From assembly GCA_031472005.1 (NCBI GenBank), contig PZJY01000004.1, forward strand, positions 3,198,556-3,262,555: DNA of 64,000 bases. The letters are read 5' to 3'. The notes under the pieces were generated by a model, which saw nothing but the letters and a program-made list of their open reading frames with translations, made no database searches and was not told the DNA's origin. The DNA is from Tetracladium setigerum. Taxonomy: Eukaryota > Ascomycota > Leotiomycetes > Helotiales. Position 1 is the first letter of the stretch, and every line of letters starts with the position of its first letter. The translations under genes and the position numbers were made by a program. Of this stretch, positions 12,007 through 22,935 are shown one piece after another.

Positions 12007-12748
12007 ATGGAAACCGTCAAATCATTCTTCGTCAAACCAGATCCCCAGGCCCAAGTCCGCATTTCCCCTCCATTCCCCCACTCCGATATGCTGATTGTAT
12101 AAACCCCAAGGTGCGGAAATGCAACCAACTGATTAGAGCCAACACTCGCAAGCTGGATAGAGATATCGCAAACTTGAAGAATGTCGAGGCCAAGACCAAA
12201 GGCTACATCGTTGCCGCAAACAGAAGAGCGGAGAGGGATCCATCACAGGCCAAGATGGCAGAGAAAGAGAGCCGTGCCTTTGCAAAGGAGCTGATACGGG
12301 CACGCAAGACTACACAGCGACTAGTTACCTCAAAAGCGCAGCTCAACAGCGTATCGATGCAAGTCACCGAGGCTTTCGCCGTGCGCAAGATTGAGGGTAG
12401 CATCCGGGTGAGCGTGGGCATCATGAAGGATGTGAACAGCCTGGTCAGGCTTCCGGAATTGACAGGCACGATGAGAGAGCTGAGTCAAGAGCTGATGAAG
12501 GCGGGTATCATCGAGGAAATGATGGACGACATGATGCCGGAAGCGCTTGAGGAAGATGAGGAAGAGGCCGAAGGGAGGTGGATAAGGTCCTGGGGGAGAT
12601 CCTAACCGCGAAGATGGGCAAGGTCGCGCCAACCCCACAAACACCCACGCCCACGAAACAAGATCAACTTGCGGAGGACGAGGAAGAAGAGGATGCCGAG
12701 GCCATGTTAAGTCAGATGCGTGGAAGGCTAGAAGCATTGAAGAGTTAG
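12007..12748 (+). CDS. VPS24: ESCRT-III subunit Vps24 (CHMP3 family)
   Basis: Exon 1 (12007-12054) encodes METVKSFFVKPDPQAQ. A 56-nt intron leads to exon 2 at 12111 with VRKCNQLIRANTRKLDRDI, the basic amphipathic N-terminal helix of Snf7-family proteins. The central helices are followed by an acidic linker and a C-terminal MIM1-like helix AMLSQMRGRLEAL, which recruits the Vps4 ATPase. Vps24 caps or remodels Snf7 filaments on endosomes during multivesicular body sorting. The donor GTCCGC is a weak GT site. Near 12573-12575 (a GGG run) one base appears missing: without it the acidic linker falls into a short dead-end frame, with it the whole conserved C-terminus reads to TAG at 12746. Expected length 228 residues. 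Confidence 0.88.
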
Positions 12749-13183
12749 AGTGTGTTTGCGAGATACCAGCGCATTGCTGTAAGCCAGATTGGGGGCATTG
12801 TGATTGCAGGAATATCGGGTTTTCCCTGGGTGGAGTTGGCGTTTTTGCGTCTGGATCATCTCACGGGTATGGAGTTAGAGGATAAACTTTCAAATTACTG
12901 ATGTTACTAGAATCCTCATGATATCTGGTGATTTTACCTTGTCTTTGTGCTAGACGCGGGATTGCAAGCGCTAGTCTGCTAGTCTGTTTCCTTTCAGTAA
13001 TAGGTGAAAAGTTCCTGGAACCATTTTGTTTGGGACTGCTTGCGCAGTCTAAATGTAAATTAGGTACTCAATAAATCACCCTCGCTTTCCCAGTTTCCTC
13101 TCATTTCTCATTCCGTCTTTTACAAATCCCGTCTTTCACATATCCCAGATCCCAAACACATTCAGCCTTCACCAACAGCAATC
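12749..13183. other. Intergenic; promoter of the repeat-rich secreted protein
   Basis: The right half (about 13075-13180) is pyrimidine-rich and leads into a CAACAGCAATC-ATG start, consistent with a fungal core promoter and leader. A short TCCCGTCTT-like element occurs near 13115 and 13128. No gene seen. Confidence 0.4.
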
Positions 13184-15172
13184 ATGTATATCCAACTTCC
13201 AACCATTGTCCTGCTTCTAGCATCAGGAGCAAGCTTCATTATTGCTCTTCCCCTCAACCAAACAAACACTTCCTCTACCCCAACAACCACCTCTTCTACT
13301 CTACCAAACTACGAAACCATCTTCACTACTCCCATAGATGCAGCATTAATCTCATCCAATCGTGGGCACAATACTCCATCCGAAGATGACGATCATCACA
13401 AGAGTACTTCATGTCCTATTGCGTACCTCTTCACCAATCATACCCAACCATCGACATCGACTGGAGAATCCGGTGTCAAGCACACTCGAGATTTTACTCG
13501 TCGCCCCCGATGGGAACTCAACTGTTCATTTGACTTCAAGAAGTCTGAGAAATCAGACAAGGTTGTCACTCCAGGCATCGAGTCCAAGCCCAAGGAGACT
13601 CTTACTCCGATTACCGAGTCCCAGTCAAAGGAGACTACTACTATGCAGATGGAGTCCCAGCTGGAGGAAGCAGATACTATGGAAATCGAGTCTGAAGTCT
13701 ACAGAAATACTCCTCTGGCCCATGAATCCCGGATAAAGGATGCCGCCACTTTGGAAATCGAGTCTCAGGCAAACAACGATACTCTTCTCCCCTCCGAATC
13801 CCAACCCAACAATTTCACTCCTCCACACACCAAACCCCAACCAGATAATACCACTAAGCCTGTCCACAGCAACTGGAAGCCACCCACAATTGCCCAAAAA
13901 ATCGGCTACGGCTTCCGTAAAGTCGGCTACTGGTTGAAGAATCTCTTCGCGCCGAATGTAACCCACGAATTCGAATTTAACGAACAACTCCGCGCCGGAA
14001 ACATCACAAGGGAACAATTCGATATCCTCGTCGAGCGCCAACGCGATATCGATCAATATGGTCCTCCCAAGGTGGATCCTGGCGAAACAAGCATTAGCGT
14101 GACATGGATCGAGTGGGCGCTCTCCAAAAAGAAAACAAAATACAGACCTATCGAACGCGGGGGTATTCGTGGCCTGGGAGAGGTCAATCCATGGTATATC
14201 GTCTGGGATATCAGAGATGCCAAGAAGAATAAGCGTCCGGCAAAGTACCACAAGAATGGAACCAAAACTCACGACTGGCCAGCATGGGCGAGTGCATGCG
14301 CAAAGGATATCAAAACCCTTCGCCCATATCTTTTGGATGGCACCATCAATCCCATTTACGTAGAGTTTCAAGTACAAACACACGTCTTCACAGAGCAGCC
14401 TGTTTATGCGCTCAATCGCCAGAACGATCCAAACCCAATGTACATCGCTTGGGCTCAGCAAGTAGCCGATCGTCTGGGTATCCCAAGTATGTGGTTGACA
14501 GATAGCTCGCCAAATCCAGATTATCCAATTTGGAACGCCGCGTCGAGAAAGGCCGAGCCGTGGAATTGGAAGTGGAGGGATGATTGGGGTGGAGAGGTGA
14601 CCGGGGAGTACAGTCATGGGTATGTGAACTGGGCTATTGAGAATATGAAGTATTACGAGGAGCCTCCTCGCCTGCTCGAAGGTAAACATTACCCCATTGC
14701 CAAGAGTAATCCGGACTATGTTGCTTGGGAGAGGCAAAATTACAAGATCTGGCCTCGACCTCAGGTGGATTGGAAGCCGGCTTCTGGGACGCTTAAGTAC
14801 ACGACACCTCCTCCCTCGGAATGGATAAAAGGAAATTTTTCCAGACTTGCCAATGGTACAGCGACTTCAGCGAATACTAGACGGTCGTTGAACCCGCTCA
14901 AAAAGGTTGATGTTGTTTCTGGTAATCCGTTCAAGAAGGTGTTTGATTATCTCGTTCCTTCGGCTCCAAATCCATACAGAAGAATCTGGACCTTAGTGCC
15001 GGCGGCTCTTTCCTCGGGTTTGAAGCGTGTGCAGAATTTGGCAGAGAGAGAGGACAATGAAATCCTCTTCTCGAAGCCTGATACCATCAATCACTTGAAG
15101 CCTGAGTTTGAGACGAAGCCAATCAACAAGTACACCCACAATTTTGAGTCCGAGTCCAACGACGGTATTTGA
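13184..15172 (+). CDS. Secreted protein with 12-residue and Trp-motif repeats
   Basis: A single uninterrupted frame of 662 residues. It starts with a clear signal peptide (hydrophobic core to about residue 22, ending FIIALPLNQ). A Ser/Thr-rich N-region has several N-glycosylation sequons. From about residue 133 there are seven exact-period 12-residue repeats beginning with Glu-Ser (ESQSKETTTMQM and so on), plus a degenerate eighth. From about residue 305 to 515 a motif NPxYxxW or a variant recurs eight times at 25-34 residue spacing (NPWYIVW, NPMYIAW, NPDYPIW, NPDYVAW). I recognise no enzyme domain. A wall, matrix or host-interaction role is possible but is inference. Neighbours give no clue. 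The start is secure because the signal peptide begins there. Confidence 0.85.
   Translation: MYIQLPTIVLLLASGASFIIALPLNQTNTSSTPTTTSSTLPNYETIFTTPIDAALISSNRGHNTPSEDDDHHKSTSCPIAYLFTNHTQPSTSTGESGVKHTRDFTRRPRWELNCSFDFKKSEKSDKVVTPGIESKPKETLTPITESQSKETTTMQMESQLEEADTMEIESEVYRNTPLAHESRIKDAATLEIESQANNDTLLPSESQPNNFTPPHTKPQPDNTTKPVHSNWKPPTIAQKIGYGFRKVGYWLKNLFAPNVTHEFEFNEQLRAGNITREQFDILVERQRDIDQYGPPKVDPGETSISVTWIEWALSKKKTKYRPIERGGIRGLGEVNPWYIVWDIRDAKKNKRPAKYHKNGTKTHDWPAWASACAKDIKTLRPYLLDGTINPIYVEFQVQTHVFTEQPVYALNRQNDPNPMYIAWAQQVADRLGIPSMWLTDSSPNPDYPIWNAASRKAEPWNWKWRDDWGGEVTGEYSHGYVNWAIENMKYYEEPPRLLEGKHYPIAKSNPDYVAWERQNYKIWPRPQVDWKPASGTLKYTTPPPSEWIKGNFSRLANGTATSANTRRSLNPLKKVDVVSGNPFKKVFDYLVPSAPNPYRRIWTLVPAALSSGLKRVQNLAEREDNEILFSKPDTINHLKPEFETKPINKYTHNFESESNDGI
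13580..13867 (+). repeat. 36-bp coding tandem repeat, eight units
   Basis: The secreted-protein gene carries seven successive units of 36 bp, each coding 12 residues that open with Glu-Ser, followed by an eighth unit in which Glu-Ser is replaced by Lys-Pro. Units differ from each other at most positions, so the array is old or under purifying selection for pattern rather than recently expanded. Confidence 0.75.
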
Positions 15173-15667
15173 AGATTAGTCAACCATTGAAAGTGTTCAA
15201 TGGTTCTAGGATAGTAGTAGGTAGGTGTATCTTGGATGAGTGAGTAGGTGCCCACTAATGATAGCGTGCGATTGTATTGGCTTGAGAGCTGGGGGGTTGG
15301 GTAGGTAAAACGCAATTTTGTTTTTATATTTTCCAGATGGAAATATTTGCTATTCCAAGATAGAAAGTGTAGTGTAGTCCAATTGATATTGAATTATCCA
15401 TACATACGTACTCCAAGTCTTTGTGATACTTAATTGTTGATTAACACAAAAAAGTTGTGGAATTCCCGAACTACTATTCTCGCGCATTTCCAGCCTATTC
15501 TAGTCTATGTCTAGGCATTTCTATGATGCCTGATTAGCTAATAGGACATCCCCCACTCCACCGAGTCCGGCTGCAGTCCTGCCAAGACATCGCTTAAGTC
15601 AAAATCCGGACCCCCACTTGCTACAGTTGAATATTGGGTAATAGACGGAAATTTTTTCATAACAACA
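15173..15667. other. Intergenic, no gene seen
   Basis: Contains the 3' untranslated region of the secreted-protein gene and upstream sequence of the tRNA. A palindromic-looking CAACCATTGAAAGTGTTCAATGGTT lies just after the stop (about 15180-15204) and could be a hairpin at the RNA end. Nothing else recognised. Confidence 0.35.
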
Positions 15668-15768
15668 GGCAACTTGGCCGAGTGGTTAAGGCGCTGTGTT
15701 TAGGTGTGTCTAACGACGACTTAAAACCGCAGTTCGAAAGAGCGTGGGTTCAAATCCCACAGTTGTCA
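15668..15768 (+). tRNA. tRNA-Leu (anticodon UAG) with intron
   Basis: The seven-base acceptor arms GGCAACT and AGTTGTC pair with one G-U and are followed by discriminator A. The D arm reads TGGCCGAGTGGTTAAGGCG, typical of leucine class II tRNAs. The anticodon stem CTGTG/CGCAG encloses TTTAGG, placing TAG at the anticodon with G37; roughly 22 nt then interrupt the loop at the canonical position for a nuclear tRNA intron. The variable arm is long. The T arm GTGGG-TTCAAAT-CCCAC is perfect. Removing the intron requires the tRNA splicing endonuclease, one subunit of which (SEN54) is encoded 6 kb downstream. Confidence 0.92.
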
Positions 15769-16856
15769 CTTCAAATAATATTTTGTTCCAAATTTTCTTT
15801 TTTGACCAGGAGCTGAGTAGAACATATGTTTTACAATCTTGTGGGGACCAGTATTGAGTAGAAATTGAGTACTGCATAGTAGTAGTAGATAGAACCTTCG
15901 CGCGGCCCAGTGAAGCAAAAATTTTTTTTTTAAAAAAATTAAAAATTGGGGCCGGAGAATTTTAGAGAAATTGTATTGTATGGCTACCTATTAGGTATTA
16001 TATAGTTGTGGCGAGTTGGGGGAAGTAATTCGCGGTAGTCATTTAATGGAGGATAATGGGGTCACGGAGTCAAGGGTCTAGGTCAAGACATAGGAAAAGC
16101 CATGCATCTATTTTGGGGGTTAGCAAAGGATCGATCCATTAGGCACGTTTGTCCTTTAATCCATGCTATCTTCAAAAAGTGTTTGATTCACACATACCGC
16201 AGGATCCCATGAGCGTCAGGAGAAAGAAATCAAAGGTACTAAGCGAGTATTGCCATAAGTCTGGTCCACTCGGCCTGAGGCACGTCAACAAAGGGGAGAT
16301 GTTCTCTAAGACTTACATCCAACAGAGACCACGTGCTAATACTCAGAATGAAAAACTGACGTCTGTTAATATTGACAATGGTAGATTCGACCCCGCCAGC
16401 GTTAACTTATGTACTGACTTGGATACTGTGCTGTAGTATCTATTCTTCCTTGGTATGAAAAGCAGTCAGATACAATGTGGCCTCGATATTTTATCTCCTT
16501 CGCTACCATATAAGTTAAACTCAACGTTTCCTTTCGCTAGTTCCGTTTTAGTTTTTAAACTTGAGTAGCCGCCGCTCTAACCTGAGCTGAGGGTGAGCAC
16601 TGCTGAGCATTCCTGCGCATGCCTAAGTACAGCCTGAGCATATACTGAGAGCCGTTTTAGCTTCCAAAGGGGCTTGTTCTGGCTCCAGACGCTTCTGTCG
16701 TCCAGCCAGTCCCGTCGTTTAGCCCTTCATCAGGCTGTCTAATAGGGCAGTCAGTCAATGATCGGCCGAGTGGACATGCTCAAATGGTTAATGGATATAA
16801 AAGTCTCGACCGATGGGCTTTAGGCTAGTGAACTAATTATTTCACTGGCAGCGAGG
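15769..16856. other. AT-rich intergenic stretch
   Basis: Includes long A and T runs around 15918-15950. The plus frame 16149-16436 (95 codons) lacks recognisable features. The stretch 16575-16650 is enriched in CTGAGC-like words. I see no gene I can support. Confidence 0.4.
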
Positions 16857-17528
16857 CTATTGCGAGGCTACCACCTTGTCAGAAGCAGCACTTATAATCC
16901 GAGTGGATTCACTTGTAAAAGCAGGTAATTCAGGGTAAAAGGCCGTAAAGGTAGGTGGATTCAGAGGACGAAAGCTCATAGCTTGTCCATTTGGCAGAGT
17001 CAGTAGTTCTGTGTCCGTGCGATCATAGCGTATCCGATTATCGATCAGAATCTTGCCCGATTTTAATCGACCCAGCGCAACTTTAAAAACCTTTCTCAAC
17101 ACCTAAGGAAGCTCAACGTTAAGGACGACAATCGAGCTCTCATCTTGAGAAAATTGAGCTTTTAACTGCTCCAACTCTGGATTTGTACGCCATTGTCGCC
17201 CAAGTGCGGCTCCTAACAAGCTTAGGTCTACCGCCCTTACTTTGGTGTTGTGATGATAGGTCAAAGTTTTCGATTTGCGAAGTGCGTTTAGCTTCTCACT
17301 GCGCAGTGTGTACAAGTTTAAGGACTTGAGAGAGACCGCTGAACCGATTATATCGGCTCGATTCGCTCTCGACTTACTCTCAAGCCTGCATCTATAGAAG
17401 TATGTGTTAGCTATTGTATTGTGAGATTGACGGTGGCTGACATTCAACGCAACAACGCAGCAATGCAGCCTTAAATACTCACGTGGAGAGAACACTGGCT
17501 TGACACGCGTGCCTGTTGGTATAAGCAC
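16857..17528 (-). pseudogene. Decayed ORF with an in-frame stop
   Basis: Two minus-strand open frames abut in the same phase: 17528-17103 ends in TAG, and coding-like sequence continues from 17102 to 16857. Read through the stop, the product would be about 220 residues with balanced composition (for example LGAALGRQWRTNPELEQLK before the stop and GRLKSGKILIDNRIRYDR after it). Neither half begins with a convincing ATG. The surrounding DNA is gene-poor. The simplest reading is a relic of a gene or mobile element, but I recognise no family. Confidence 0.35.
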
Positions 17529-17959
17529 ACAGTAAGATTAGGGCTGTAAGATTTGGATACGTTCGTTCTTGAAGAGGTTATGAAGAGCAGGGCCTTACAA
17601 TATACTCTATCAGTCGGAATTGATGGTTTGCAGTCATAGAAGAGAAGCCACATCTGTTAGCCAATCGGTAGAGTATTGTGGCCCGTGCACAAACACAAGG
17701 CGTCGTGCGACGTGCCCTGCGATTACATGAACAACATTTAAAAGCTTAAAATCGTCGAGAATATCAATTAAAAAATCCCCAAAACAAATTCAGGCGAGTT
17801 TAGCATGCGATGTGGCAGATCGGAGCTTAGAAATACCCATAATACCCTACGCGCCTTGGCCTAGGGCCGCAGCAAAGATTCACAAATAGAAATTTCGCAA
17901 GGCACGTGTACTGGCAGAATTGGCATGATTGAATTTGAATTTCTGTACGTCCTGTACAT

Positions 17960-20599
17960 CTATGAAATGACTTTCTCGACGCAGAAAATTCCATACTTCT
18001 CTTTCAACTCCGTGATAAGAGGGCCATTGATCTTCGAGTTCATAGGAGCGAGAATGCCAGTCTCTGAGATGGTTCCATTCAAAACTTGCTTGACCGCTGC
18101 ATTACACACAAGATATTAGTAAATACTCTTTTCAAGCAGATTCGGAAGGCTTTTTACATAGAGGGGGGATACTTGCCTACTCCACATGGCACACCCACGA
18201 GTTTTGCCATAGCTGAATACCCATTTGATCCCACTGGAGCGCCGTATTCGCACAGCGTGGATGTTCTTGTCTCTTTCTTGCCATCTTTATGCTCAATCTC
18301 GAATTTGTGCTATTCTTGATGTCAGTATTATTGCTTTTAGATACGGGGAATAACGAAAATCGATCCAGAGGTGCAATGCCATGGGGCAGTGAATCTCCAC
18401 ACCGAAAACGGGATTTGATCATCCTATGAGAGACAAAATGGGACATGCTCCGGTGTGCATAGCTGCTTACCTGCAACATGACCAAGTCGCGCTCGCCCTC
18501 CTCGAATTGCATCTTCTTTTCAAGAGTGGCGCAAAGGGTATCAAGCGGGTTTCCTATCCTTCCAGCATTAGTACAAACTCTTCGAGAATAAAATGGCAGA
18601 TTGTTTCGGGAACACAACAGAGGAGCGTGGAACCATTTATAATAGAACCATCCATGTCAGGTCTCTAGAGGCTGAAAATGGTGAGAAAAAAAAGGAGGGT
18701 GACTGACCTCGAGGGATAATGGTCTCGGACGAGAAGATACCAATCCATTTCAATCCAGCTAAGAGCCGTTCTTCTTCTTCTGTATCCTTGAAAGTTACCT
18801 TCGATGAGATGGCCGAGACAAGATCCTTTTCGTTCGAGGATGAAGCTCCGAGAATCTTTTGTGTAGCCTCTGACCACGGGATTTTCTCCTTCAGGAAGCT
18901 CTGTTCATCATCGGAAAGAAAACCCATGTCAACCAAAACCTTTGATAGTGGTCAGCATATCGCAAGAGATTTGACGAAGGTAAGGGTTCAAACTTTGATG
19001 AACTCAGGAAAGCCCCCATATCTGAGGGTGCCTCTGATGATTGTCATAGCCTCGGGGATTTTGTATCTTTGCTTGTATGGTGTGGAATCGCCTTCAAACT
19101 GCAATGTCAGTAATACTTAAACAATTTCTCCCTAGAAGTACGAGGCATCTCGAATTGCTAGAGAGGAACGGATAGGAGTGCGTACGGTTCGGATACGCCA
19201 CGAAAGCAAAACCCTTCAAGCCGATGGCATTAGCACTAATCTTGGAGAAAGCGTCACGTGTTGGGATATTGCGTCGAACACCAGCGATTTGCAGCGAGCA
19301 CTTTAAGGAGATGGGGTGTGCAGAGTTACTTACAGGATATATGTGATACTGCTTCGCTTGGGCCATCAGATCGGGACCGGCAATGTCAACGATCTTTCCA
19401 CCATGATAAAAGCTAGCAGAATTGCGGAGAGCAAGTAACACTAGATACAATTAGCTGTTGTTAAAGGAAATGCACGGGACTCGGAAAGACTTACCTCCAC
19501 GGGAGGACCAACTGAACTTGTATCCGAGACTGCCATTCCCGTGACGTTAGCATTCACTTTGAGAAGAAGAAATAAATGAATTGTACGCGCTGTCTCATAC
19601 GCCAGAAGTCTTCAACTTGAGCCTCAGAAGATTCAAACATCATGGCGACGGAGGAAAGAGAAGAAACTGGTAGTATGCTATCACAGAATGTGGAACAGAC
19701 AAAGAATAAATAGTAATACACAAGGAAATAGTATGTCAAGGTATATAGGTACGTACGGGTTGCCTGAATCTTCTGGAGCTGGGAGCCCTCCACAGTATGA
19801 TAAAAACGATGTAATCTTTCCGCCTTGAAATTTACGGTGTCAGTAGTGCTCTTTAGAGAAGGGTTCGGCTGCTGATCTGATTTCTCGTATACACGTGCAA
19901 CTAGGTATTTGCAGTGAGCACCTAAGGGAACTCCCCAAGTTTTGCTTACCAGCTTCGTGTACCTCCTCGATTGTCTTGATGGCGTATAGATGATCAATTC
20001 CTGGATCGAGGCCGATCTCATTCATGACCGTGATTCCTGCATCTTTGCATTGCTGATCTAGCTCCATCATAGCTGGTGAAACGTAGCTGGTTGTGACGAC
20101 ATGCTTCTTCTCTCTGATAGCAGACTTGATAACTGCAACGTGGAAACCATACGCTTTTGGACTTCAGCTGACTGAAACCTTGTTGCACACGAATGTTAGA
20201 TGGGACTCACGGATCAAACTGATGACCAAGTCGTGCTTTCTGATCTCAGTATCCAACGCTGATTCATCTGTCACATCGAGAGAGATTGGGCGGGCAAGCT
20301 TGACACCTTCTGAGAGCTTCTCGGCATTCTCGAGCGTTCTACAAGCTGCATGGGATCAGTGTGAAGATTGAGAAAGCTTGAAAAAAGAGCGAAATACCAA
20401 CAGATACTTCGATGCCAGCGTCTGAGAGGATGTCCAAAGTGGGACCTTTTAACGCCCCGATGTTAGTATCACTCTTTCTAAAAAGTTTTGAGTGAGTCTT
20501 ACGAGCTACAAATCCGGAGCCTAACAAGAGAACCTTTCTGGTGTTTTTGTAAGTCAAGCGACACTATGTTTCTGCCTATAACACTTACTGAGGTGCCAT
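17960..20599 (-). CDS. LYS9: Saccharopine reductase (NADP, glutamate-forming), lysine synthesis
   Basis: About 14 exons reconstruct a protein starting MAPQKVLLLGSGFVARPT, with the Rossmann nucleotide-binding GxGFV motif, followed by LDVTDESAL, VTTSYVSPAMMELD, NEIGLDPGIDHLYA, SFLSYCGGLPAPED, PLGYKFSWSSRG, FAFVAYPNRDS and a C-terminal GPLITELKEKYGI. These are hallmark segments of fungal Lys9/Lys3, which condenses aminoadipate semialdehyde with glutamate to form saccharopine in the alpha-aminoadipate pathway. The first exon is 11 nt (20599-20589). Introns are 50-190 nt with standard ends. At the last junction (donor near 18180, acceptor at 18097) phases do not match by one base, which again suggests a missing nucleotide. 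Thirteen introns is high for this gene class. Confidence 0.92.
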
Positions 20600-21501
20600 T
20601 GTTATTGTGATATGGGAGTCTGTTTCAAATAATTCGCTCTGAATATTTTGCAGCGGGAACGGAGAGTTACGATGTGGGGGCTAATATAGTCTAGCGTGTA
20701 TTTAGTGAAAGCTTTATAGTTTCACTCTCATATCTGTGAAGGGTATCGATGAAAAGGGCATCAGGTCACCAGGCAGCAACACAACCAAAGTGAACCACGC
20801 CGAAAACCGCATTTTGCGATACACCCCCACGTGATTCCATTAACTAATCGATAAACCTATTTATTGTGCGTGGAAAATACTACCTTTATTGCAGTTTTCA
20901 ATCAAATTTTTAATTGTGCACGTTCGACCTATTTTGGTTGATGCCTTGTGGCCTCATACCATCTAATCGATCCCTTATTGAACGTTTTATCACGTGAGAC
21001 TGCGCAATTCAAAACAGGCTCGTCGCAATCTCTGTACTATATCTAGTTTTAGCTGAGGATAGCGCTGACGGTAGGCGGAACAGAACCTGTTGTTATCACT
21101 CTCGTGTCGTGCCAAGGGTGATTAGCGTCTGAGTAGAAGCGGCGAGCTTACTAACCGACCTCGGGACGAAGAAACAAAAAGTTGTGTCCTACTACCAATA
21201 ATGAAAGAGGCAATCATATCAAGTCCCTCAAGTATATAAATGAAAGGTACCAAGAGAAGCGATATGCGAAAGACTAAATCTAAGACACCCCAGTGGCAGA
21301 GTAGTGAACGAGCAGATGTGAAACCGCGTTTATTGGAGCAACAAGGCCATCGGCCAAGCTAACCCTTGGCGCAAGGCTATCAGAAGGCTTGCAATTTTCC
21401 TTCCTCCCTCCAAACAGTCACAAAGTCGGCACCACCAACACAATTCCTTGACCACCAATTGCACTTACATATTCTCAATCAAACAGATAGTGAGATTCAA
21501 T
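20600..21501. other. Divergent promoter region LYS9 / SEN54
   Basis: LYS9 departs leftward and SEN54 rightward. The gap includes CACGTGAT at 20829 and CACGTGAG near 20990. These match the generic E-box-like core and are candidates only. No additional gene is seen. Confidence 0.35.
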
Positions 21502-22935
21502 ATGTCTACCCTTGACGACGACGATACACCCACCTCCGCCCCCTCCGCACCCTCTCCCAATTCAAACCTCCCCCCAAACGAAGATGACGACCCCACCGAC
21601 GACCACGCCCCCGATTACCTACACCTCACCACCCTCCTGGCCAAAACAAAAGGAGCTGCAATTCCCAAGCGCGGCGAAAAGGATTTCGAACGCCATGGTA
21701 CGCGCCATCAAGATTCCATTTTGTCGCGGAGCAGGGAAGCAATGCACGATGCGCTAGCTTATACAAGAGTGCACAGTGGGAAGGGATGGGTAAGGGGTTT
21801 TGGTACGGGATTGAGGGCGCAGATTCAGCGGCTGTGGGTATGGGAGGGGATTATGTTGTTTTGGTAGAGGAGGCGAGGGGGTCGCAGTTTAGGAGTTTGG
21901 GGAAGGCGAGGGAGTCACGGTTAAAACTACTGGTGAGAATGGCGAGGTGGAAGAGAAGGCGAAATCGCTATTGTGGTTATTGCCCGAAGAAGCGTTGTAT
22001 CTGGTTGAGAGGGGCAATCTGGATCTATGGTGGCCTAGTGAGGGCGGTTTGGAGAGGATGGAGAGGAGTTTGGAGGGGCTGGTAGACGGTGAGGTGGAGG
22101 ATGAGGGTACACCGATGAGTTTGCAGGCTGCATACGCGATGTTAATTGGCAATGAGGGAGAGAGGGGAAGGTGGAACTGGACCGCTATACAGTTTATACG
22201 AATTTGAAGAGAACGGGCTATGTAGCCTTGCGAGCACCAGAGTGGGATTCTACAAAGCCCGGAGCCACGCCGAATCACGAATTTTTGCGACAGATCACCA
22301 CAACAACAGCAGACGAGGAGGGACAGAGTGTATTTGCCTGGCTGTGGGGGAAATTCTTTGCGAGAGCAGAGGAAGATATACAATTCGCGCCTTATGGACC
22401 GCTTGTCCAGCCGGGGATGTATAGGTCTTACAATGCGATTTATAAACAACTGGCAATCATCCCTCGACACAAACCAGCCCTTATTCCATCTTTGCCAGCT
22501 CCACCACCGGAAGCACCTTACCGTGTGATCTTCCACCTTTGGAAGCCCTCCCGCTTACCCACCTTTTCCAAATCACGCCCTGGTGTACCAGATTTCCGCA
22601 TTGCGGTTGTGAATGCCAATAGAACTTCTTTGCCAACATTGACAGAGATCGCGTCGTTGTTGGAAAGTCAACCCTACGATCCCCCCGAGATGAAAGGAAA
22701 TGGACAATTGTATCCAAGGATTAGGAAGGGGTACAGGAGTGTAGTTGTGGCGGTGGTTGACGAAGGGGTCATCAGCTTTCTGAGATTTGGAGAGGGAGCG
22801 TTTGGAGAGGAATTGATATTTGAGAGATTTGATGGAGGCGATGGGGTGAGAGGGGGAAAGACTGGTGGAGGGAGAGGCGGCGGAAGGGGTAGAGGCAGGG
22901 GTAGGGGTGGAAGAGGGAGGGGAAGAGGCAGTTGA
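21502..22935 (+). CDS. SEN54: tRNA-splicing endonuclease subunit Sen54
   Basis: The product reads MSTLDDDDTPTS with an acidic N-terminus, then RHQDSILSRSREAMHDALAY and VRGFWYG..ARGSQFRSLGK of the Sen54 N-terminal domain, LLWLLPEEALYLVERGNLDL, GTPMSLQAAYAMLIG and VELDRYTVYTNLKRTGYVALRAP. The C-terminal domain ends in an Arg/Gly tail (about 30 residues of RGG/GRG). Sen54 is a structural partner of the nuclease that removes tRNA introns. The gene is intronless here but broken three times: near 21794-21801 (GGGG/TTTT), 21905 (AAGG) and 22163-22166 (GGGG). In each case one added base restores the conserved frame. Because the gene is essential in yeast, sequence error is more likely than decay. Expected length about 478 residues. 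Confidence 0.88.

Noticed and set aside
13625..14737. 370-codon minus-strand ORF across the secreted-protein gene
   Set aside because: It is antisense to a gene with a clear signal peptide and two repeat arrays; its translation has no pattern of its own.
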